Below are positions 58,452 to 64,000 of a stretch of 64,000 bases of DNA, in pieces. The notes under the pieces are model-generated. The model saw only the letters and a program-made list of their open reading frames with translations. It ran no database searches and had not been told where the DNA came from. Position 1 is the first letter of the stretch, and the number at the start of each line of letters is the position of its first letter. The DNA is taken from the NCBI RefSeq assembly GCF_026191475.2, contig NZ_JAOSLC020000003.1:1705001-1769000 (forward strand). Direction: 5' to 3'. The position numbers and the translations under genes are program-made. Source of the DNA: Polaribacter ponticola (GTDB lineage Bacteria; Bacteroidota; Bacteroidia; Flavobacteriales; Flavobacteriaceae).

Positions 58452-60038
58452 CTAATATGTTGCCAAAACTGCTAAATGTGTATAGTTAAAATCTCCATGA
58501 CTATTTTTTGTTTGTATTTTAAAATATCTGTAGCTGGTATTTGCTGGTAATTCTATAAACTGGTATGTTTGTTTTCTTTCTAAACTATAATCGCCAATTT
58601 TTTGCCAATTGCTGTTTGTATTGCTTCCAAAAATTGAAAAATCTTTTAGAACACCGTTTAAATTTGCTCTGTTGCCAAAAGCAAAACCTTTAATTATGGT
58701 GGTTTCATTTCTGTCTAACACAAAATAATGAGGATGCTTTGGTTGTTTATTTCTATAAGCTGTATGCCAAAAAGAACTTTGGTAACCATCTAAAATAGCA
58801 CTTGCTAAACCATCATTTTCTTGACTGCTTACCTCAATAATTTTCCAGTTTGTTGGGCTTATTACTTTTTTAATATTAATAATTTCAATATTTGGAATGC
58901 CATTTTTAAACTCATATTCGAAACTGTAGGTGTTTTGAGTTCCGTTTTCATGATAAAAACGAATTCGAAGTTGGTATTTTCCTTTCAGTTTAAAAAAGTC
59001 TGATAAATCGTTTTCTATATATAAACTATCTATGCCAATAGGTTTTGTGTTCCAAGCAGGTGCATCATAATCTTTATTGCCTCCAGCAGGATATGGATCG
59101 TGATATACTACAATATCAGTTACAGGAACATCACTTTTAAAATTACCAGCAATTTTAATTTTTCCGTTTTCAACTTTTCCTTTTAATTGTATTAGTTTGT
59201 TTTTGGTTGGAGCATACCAATCAGAACGAACTTTGTTGCTAAATGCTTGACTGTTTGCGAATGTTGCAGCAGTTGCACCTGTAATAAAAGTGGGCGATTT
59301 TCCAAAACTATAATTTCCTGCGCCCATTAACGCAGTTCCTTTTGAGGTTTTTTCGCTCTTTTTTTCGCTATTATGAGGTGCATTTAAGCCATGACCCAAT
59401 TCGTGATACAAACCACCAATCCATTTTGTGGCTAAATCTCCTAATTTGCCAAATTTTCCTAAATTTTCTAATTTCATTTCAGGGTAATCTAAAGCATAGC
59501 AAAACGTACCTAATCCGTAAAAAGGAACGCCTCCAGGATTTAAAGGGTCGCCAGAAACTGATGGTAAAATGACTAAAGAATGTTGGCTATGTTTTTTACT
59601 AGGATTTTTTGAAAAATAAGCTGTTAATTCTTTATTAATTAAAGAACCACCTCCTCTATATGGATATGCGTTTTTGCCTTTATTTGCATAAATAGTAATG
59701 ATGTTAATTTCTTTATCGTGCTTTAAATCTAGCCCAAAAGATTTTCTGCCAAAACCTTGTTTTGCCATATAAATAGCTGTGTATTCTTGAAAATTTAACA
59801 ATATTTTACTGATTCTTTTAGTGTATCCTGCAACAGTATCTACATCTTTTGGTACCCAATAAATTACATTTAGTTTGTTGGCTTGCTCTTTCCACTCGTT
59901 ATTAAAAGTGATGGTTTCTTTAACAATTTTATCAGTAGAAACTGCTTGTTGTTTTACAGAAGTGTTGTTTTTTGTAACACATGCATACAAAGTTAATGAT
60001 GCAATTATTGTTACTAAAAATACGCTCAAATTTCTCAT
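58452..60038 (-). CDS. exported zinc metalloprotease-like lipoprotein with C-terminal F5/8 type C (discoidin) domain
   Basis: 528-residue lipoprotein (MRNLSVFLVTIIASLTLYAC). A metzincin-like zinc site GLYHELGHGLNAPHN (HExxHxxxxxH) appears near residue 210, followed by GTALMGAGNYSFG, where a Met-turn would be expected. A beta-sandwich region follows. The last 130 residues form a discoidin/CBM32-type domain (AILDGYQSSFWHTAYRNKQP, HYFVLDRNETTIIKGFAF, YRYFKIQTKN). Discoidin domains often bind galactose or sialylated glycans, so the protein may cut glycoproteins. It starts 3 bases after the repeat lipoprotein gene in the GMC operon. The protease activity is inferred from motif only. Confidence 0.75.
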   Translation of the reverse strand: MRNLSVFLVTIIASLTLYACVTKNNTSVKQQAVSTDKIVKETITFNNEWKEQANKLNVIYWVPKDVDTVAGYTKRISKILLNFQEYTAIYMAKQGFGRKSFGLDLKHDKEINIITIYANKGKNAYPYRGGGSLINKELTAYFSKNPSKKHSQHSLVILPSVSGDPLNPGGVPFYGLGTFCYALDYPEMKLENLGKFGKLGDLATKWIGGLYHELGHGLNAPHNSEKKSEKTSKGTALMGAGNYSFGKSPTFITGATAATFANSQAFSNKVRSDWYAPTKNKLIQLKGKVENGKIKIAGNFKSDVPVTDIVVYHDPYPAGGNKDYDAPAWNTKPIGIDSLYIENDLSDFFKLKGKYQLRIRFYHENGTQNTYSFEYEFKNGIPNIEIINIKKVISPTNWKIIEVSSQENDGLASAILDGYQSSFWHTAYRNKQPKHPHYFVLDRNETTIIKGFAFGNRANLNGVLKDFSIFGSNTNSNWQKIGDYSLERKQTYQFIELPANTSYRYFKIQTKNSHGDFNYTHLAVLATY

Positions 60039-60041
60039 AAA

Positions 60042-60716
60042 TTATGGGGTTTCAGATTTTGTTAAATTATATACTGCAATTCTTTTTACATCTTGGTCTT
60101 TATCAAACTTTGCAATATGAGATAGTGCAGTTACAGATGTAATTTTACTTGTGGCTAATTTTCTGACTTTAATAGATTTATCAAAGTAAGCAATGTGTTT
60201 TAAATAAGATTCGTTTTTAATTTTTTGAGTAGCTAATTCTCTTATATCATCTGATTTATCAAAATAAGCAATGTGTTTTAGGTAGGCTTCATTTTTAATT
60301 TTTGATGTTGCTATACCTCTAACAATCTTATCTTTATCAAAATAAGCAATGTGTTTTAAATAGGTTTCTTTTGTTATTTTCTTTGTGGCTAATTGTCTTA
60401 CTTCATCACTTTTATCAAAATAAGCTACGTGTTTTAAAATGCTTTCATCTTTTATTTTCTGAATTGCCAGTTTTCTATTATAATCGTCTTTATCATAATA
60501 AGCTATGTGTTTTAAAGTAGCTTTTAATTCAGCACTATTTTCAGCTAGAACAACTGTTTTTTCTTTTTTTGTCGCTGTTATAGTTTCCTTATTATTTTTA
60601 GAAACAACAATTCTTTCTTCTGTTTTAGATTCTATGATTGTTTCTTGTTTCGTTTTACACGATACTAAGAAAATAGTAAGTAAAACTGTTGTTATAATTT
60701 GAATTGTATTTTTCAT
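60042..60716 (-). CDS. lipoprotein with six 26-residue HEAT-like repeats
   Basis: 224-residue lipoprotein (MKNTIQIITTVLLTIFLVSC), then a Lys/Glu/Thr-rich linker, then six tandem 26-residue repeats with the consensus LKHIAYFDKsdeVRkLATkK plus IknEay. The helix-turn-helix spacing and conserved VR/LA positions resemble HEAT/PBS-lyase repeats. Such repeats bind proteins; no catalytic residues are visible. It sits between the gluconate-dehydrogenase-type small subunit (11 bases upstream) and the metalloprotease gene (3 bases downstream), so it may scaffold one of them at the membrane. Confidence 0.7.
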   Translation of the reverse strand: MKNTIQIITTVLLTIFLVSCKTKQETIIESKTEERIVVSKNNKETITATKKEKTVVLAENSAELKATLKHIAYYDKDDYNRKLAIQKIKDESILKHVAYFDKSDEVRQLATKKITKETYLKHIAYFDKDKIVRGIATSKIKNEAYLKHIAYFDKSDDIRELATQKIKNESYLKHIAYFDKSIKVRKLATSKITSVTALSHIAKFDKDQDVKRIAVYNLTKSETP

Positions 60717-60727
60717 AAATTTTGGTT

Positions 60728-61284
60728 TTAGGCAATGTAATAATCTGCTTCTTTTGTAAACTCTTCTGATGTACAATACCCAAAAATACAGTAGTATCTT
60801 ACTTTTGTTAAAAAACTATAAGTATTAAAGTCTATTTTTTTATCGTCTATATTAGAATCTGAGTTATTGTTTATCAAATTAAAAACAGCTTTTTCGTTTT
60901 CAGGATTAAAGTATTTTTTAAAGATTTTTGTAAAATCTGTATCGCTTATATTTTCTATTTTTTTATCAGTTTTTAAAGAGAGTTTTTTTCAAATTCCTTG
61001 CAACCTAATTTAAAAATTTCTTTATCTTTTTTATCTTCTGTAAAATGAAATAGTTGGTCTACAAATACTGTAAGATTCATAGTTACAATTGAAGGAAAAT
61101 GAATTTTTGGTAATATATTTTCCGATAAACGTTTTACTATTAAAGCTTCATTTTGTGATAAAAACAAGTAATTAGTTTTATTTACTTCACTTGTACAAGC
61201 TGATAAAACATTTATTAATGTTGGTGTTGCAACTACGCAACCAAAAGCCAATGCTATATTTTTCAGTGCTTTTCTTCTGTCCAT
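60728..61284 (-). pseudogene. gluconate 2-dehydrogenase subunit 3 family protein, frameshift near 60985
   Basis: Small subunit partner of a GMC dehydrogenase. N-terminus MDRRKALKNIALAFGCVVAT has a twin-arginine-like RR and a following LSAC, so Tat export as a lipoprotein is likely. NEALIVKRLSENILP fits the family. The frame stops at KEFEKNSL (60973), but one more A in the A7 run restores LSLKTDKKIENISDTDFTKI, continuing to VRYYCIFGYCTSEEFTKEAD and a stop at 60728. The full protein is about 185 residues, normal. It starts 5 bases after the GMC gene. Confidence 0.78.
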
Positions 61285-61289
61285 CATTT

Positions 61290-62987
61290 TTAAAATTTAC
61301 CGTTTTTAATTTGATTAATTGCATGATGTGCAGCTCTTGCAGTTAATGCCATGTAGGTTAAAGACGGATTTTGATTGCCTGCAGATGTCATACAAGAACC
61401 ATCTGTTACATACACATTTTGCACAGTATGTATTTGGTTGTGCTTATTTAAAATTGATGTTTTTGGGTCTTTACCCATTCTTGCAGTGCCCATTTCATGA
61501 ATTGCATGTCCAGGTACAAAAGCATCTTCAAAGCCTTTAACATTTGTAAAACCTGCTTTGGTTAGCATTTCTATGGCTTCAGCTTTCATATTTGCACGCA
61601 TTAATTTTTCGTTTTCTTTAAACTCGGCATCAAAAGTTATGGTTGGCAAATTCCATTCATCTTTTTTTGATGATTGAGTGTTAATTTGTTTTCATGATAA
61701 GGCAAACATTCTCCAAAACCAGTAATTCCAATTCGCCAAGAACCTTGTTTTGTTAGTTTTTCTTTTAAATCTAACCCATAACTTAATTCTTTTATTGCCA
61801 TTCTCCAATCGCCTCTACTTGCAGCACCTTGAAAAGAATAACCTCTTAAATAGTGTTTTTTAGAAGCTGTATCTCCTAAATTTTGAAACCTAGGAATATG
61901 AAAACTTGCAGGTCTATTATTAAAATAAGTTATGTCTTTAAAACCATTATAATCTGCTGTTGCACCAACTCTAAAATGATGGTCCATTAAATTATGCCCC
62001 AATTCTCCACTATCATTTCCTAATCCGTTTGGAAATCTTTTAGAAGTTGATTGTAATAAAATACTTGTAGATGATACTGTAGATGCACAACAAAAAATAA
62101 CTTTGGCATAAAATGTTTGCCTTTCTTTTGTTTGTGCGTTTATCACATTTACACCAATTGCTTTTTTAGAAGCATCATCATATAAAATTTCATACGCAAT
62201 AGAATTTGGGCGCAAAGTCATATTACCAGTTTTTTGAGCTGCTGGTAATGTAGAAGAATTGCTACTAAAATAGGCACCTAAAGTGCAACCTCTCATACAT
62301 TGGTTTTTGTGTGCACAAGTATGCCTTCCTTCGTGTTTTTTAGAGCCAGTAATATTTGCAAAACGACCAATAGTTAGTGTTCTGTTTTTATATTTTTTAT
62401 GAATTTTAGATTTGAATTCTTTTTCAACAACATTTAATTCCATTGGTGGAGAAAAATAGCCATCTGGTAATTGAGGTAAATTTAATTTTTCTCCACAAAC
62501 ACCTATAAATTTTTCTACATAGGTGTACCAATCATCAATATCTTTATAACGAATTGGCCAATCTACACCAAAACCATCTAATTTGTTTGCGTTAAAGTCT
62601 AAATCGCTCATTCTTAGAGCTTGTCTTCCCCAAGTTAAAGAGCGTCCACCAACGTGGTTTCCTCTAATCCAATCGAATCTTTTGGTTTCGTTATAAGGGT
62701 GTTTTAAATCATTTACAAACCAGTGTTTGGTTGTTTGGCGAGTTACAAAACCTGTTCTGGCTTGTTTGTGTTGTTTTTTATTATCTTCTATACTTTCTTT
62801 GCCTCTAAAATCTAGTTCCCATTTTTTTATTGGCAGTTGGGTAATCAGTAATATGCTCTACATTTCTACCTCTTTCTAAAACAAGTGTTTTTAAGCCACC
62901 TTCACAAAGTTCTTTGGCAGCCCAACCACCAGAAATTCCTGTACCTATAACAATGGCATCAAAAGTATTATTGGTGTTGTTTGGCAT
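61290..62987 (-). pseudogene. GMC family oxidoreductase (FAD), two frameshifts
   Basis: FAD-dependent dehydrogenase large subunit of about 566 residues, similar to glucoside/gluconate dehydrogenase large subunits. The N-terminal FAD site is AIVIGTGISGGWAAKELCEG. After a break at an A7 run near 62822 come GNHVGGRSLTWGRQALRMSD and CAHKNQCMRGCTLGAYF. A second break at A7 near 61660 (one more A restores NHQKKDEWNLPTITFDAEF) leads to HAIHEMGTARMGKDPKTSIL, with the catalytic-region His, and YVTDGSCMTSAGNQNPSLT. First gene of an operon with a subunit-3 partner, suggesting surface sugar oxidation. The first break needs one base fewer (or two more). Confidence 0.82.
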
Positions 62988-63082
62988 TTATTTTAAACAA
63001 AATTATTTTTTTTAAAATTACCATTTAAGCCTTATAGTTAGGAGCAAAATTTAATCATAATAAGGGGTGTATTTCTTCAAAA

Positions 63083-64000
63083 TTAATTTTTAATTTCATC
63101 AGTATTATCGATGTTATAGCTTTTTAAATAATTCGTTATGTTATCAGATAAAGCAGCTTTGCTTTTAAACATTTTTGGCGTGACTTTAAATTGACTTTTA
63201 AAGTTTTTTGAGAAGTATTTAGGATCATTATAGCCAACCATATAAGCTACCTCAGAAATGGTATAATTGTACTTAACTAATAAAATTGCTGCTTTTTTTA
63301 AACGCAATGTTTTAATAAAATCTATAAGGTTTAATCCTGTTAATGATAAGCATTTTCTATACAATGTAGAGTAACTCATATTTAAGGCAGTTGTAAGTTG
63401 GTCTACTTTAAAGTCAGAATCGTTTAGTTTTTCTTTAATTACAGAAACTAGATTTTCTAAAAATACTTCATCTTGAGACTTTTCTATTTTTATCTCTGGT
63501 TTGCTAATTAATTCTTTTCTGTATTTAGAGATAATATTTTCTTTAGAAGCCAATATATTATTCACTTTCAATAATAATTCGTTGGTGTTAAAAGGTTTGT
63601 TTATGTATTCTATAGCTCCAGTTTTTAAGCCCTCTATTTTGGCTTTTGTAGAGTTTTTAGCGGTGAGTAATATTACTGGAATGTGTTTTGTTTGATTATT
63701 TTTTTTAAGTTTTTCACACATTTCTATACCATCCATTATAGGCATCATAATATCACTTAAAATAAGATCTGGTATGTTGTTTTTAGCAAATAAAAAACCT
63801 TCTTCACCATTTTCTGCTAAAAGAACATTAAAATTATCGATTAATAAATTTTTCAGAAAACTTTGGAGTTCAAAATTATCTTCTACAATTAAGATTGTTT
63901 TTTCTGATGGATTACTGTTTTTAGAATTTTCTAAATTAGGATGATTTACTTCTTTAATTTCATTGCTACTAAATGTTATTCTTTCTGAATCTGTATAATC
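63083..64000 (-). CDS. hybrid two-component regulator, 3' part (receiver + AraC domain)
   Basis: The reading frame is open to the right edge, so the gene is partial. Visible from the edge: a linker, a receiver domain (TILIVEDNFELQSFLKNLLI, phosphoacceptor Asp in LILSDIMMPIMDGIEMC, Lys in GAIEYINKPFNTNEL), then a C-terminal AraC/XylS helix-turn-helix domain (LNMSYSTLYRKCLSLTGLNL, YTISEVAYMVGYNDPKYFSK). This is the tail of a hybrid sensor of the HTCS type used by Bacteroidota to control glycan-utilisation genes. The sensor, kinase and ATPase parts lie beyond the window. It is on the same strand as the GMC operon and is a candidate regulator of it. Confidence 0.9.
   Translation of the reverse strand, partial: DYTDSERITFSSNEIKEVNHPNLENSKNSNPSEKTILIVEDNFELQSFLKNLLIDNFNVLLAENGEEGFLFAKNNIPDLILSDIMMPIMDGIEMCEKLKKNNQTKHIPVILLTAKNSTKAKIEGLKTGAIEYINKPFNTNELLLKVNNILASKENIISKYRKELISKPEIKIEKSQDEVFLENLVSVIKEKLNDSDFKVDQLTTALNMSYSTLYRKCLSLTGLNLIDFIKTLRLKKAAILLVKYNYTISEVAYMVGYNDPKYFSKNFKSQFKVTPKMFKSKAALSDNITNYLKSYNIDNTDEIKN

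Overview
The window comes from a low-GC (roughly 30% by eye) marine-type member of the Flavobacteriaceae (Bacteroidota), close to Polaribacter or Tenacibaculum. The evidence is a gliding-motility lipoprotein GldH, a PorZ-like protein, type IX secretion (T9SS) C-terminal sorting domains, a hybrid two-component/AraC regulator, GldH next to RicT and PBP1A, and a TTTG-N19-TAnnTTTG promoter in front of the tRNA cluster. It is chromosomal. I see no phage, IS element, integrase or CRISPR array.

Layout. 1-8.2 kb: PIF1/RecD-like helicase, BASS-family transporter, DUF2200 protein, and the 2-oxoglutarate dehydrogenase E2 and E1 genes. 8.3-8.7 kb: tRNA-Asn, tRNA-Gly and tRNA-Leu behind a textbook Bacteroidota promoter. 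8.7-17.8 kb: EptA-like transferase (broken frame), TonB receptor, RecO (broken frame), PorZ, CYTH protein, hemolysin-III/TrhA and PlsC-like acyltransferase (both broken). 17.9-28.7 kb: TrpS, DUF1761, an xth-mltD-DUF4837 operon, 3-oxoacid CoA-transferase, and a ricT-gldH-PBP1A operon. 28.7-30.7 kb: a small island of unknown lipoproteins and secreted proteins, one of which starts in an (AAAG)16 tract. 30.8-39.7 kb: TrhO, Asd, an FNR/ferredoxin reductase, LysE, an M1 peptidase, a subtilase and an MBL hydrolase. 39.7-51.6 kb: a galactose locus (gene relics, GntR regulator, galM-galK-galT, SGLT symporter) next to a 1748-residue secreted sialidase carrying six almost identical GEVED repeats. 51.8-57.4 kb: two tandem paralogous LytS/LytTR-type two-component pairs. 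57.6-64 kb: a GMC oxidoreductase/gluconate-dehydrogenase-subunit-3 operon with a repeat lipoprotein and a metalloprotease-discoidin lipoprotein, then the 3' part of a hybrid two-component regulator.

How the genes may work together. From 40 kb on, the contents suggest scavenging of sugars from sialylated or galactosylated glycans. A secreted sialidase would remove terminal sialic acid. A sodium/sugar symporter and GalM/GalK/GalT would take up and process galactose. A GMC dehydrogenase pair could oxidise sugars at the surface, and a discoidin-bearing metalloprotease could attack glycoproteins. galE is present only as a decayed fragment, so the Leloir pathway needs a GalE encoded elsewhere.

Quality caveat. 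At least twelve reading frames are broken. Most are repaired by adding one base to an A or T run of 6-7, and they include conserved genes (recO, ricT, PBP1A). Homopolymer undercounting in the assembly is the simplest explanation, so most of these should not be read as true pseudogenes. The galE and symporter relics carry substitutions and several stops and look genuinely decayed.

Most interesting signals: (1) a lipoprotein gene whose start lies in an AAAG tract and is out of frame by one repeat unit, which is the signature of phase variation; (2) two copies of a structured non-coding element with a compensatory base pair change, each associated with a REP-like palindrome; (3) the near-identical 483-bp repeat array in the sialidase gene.
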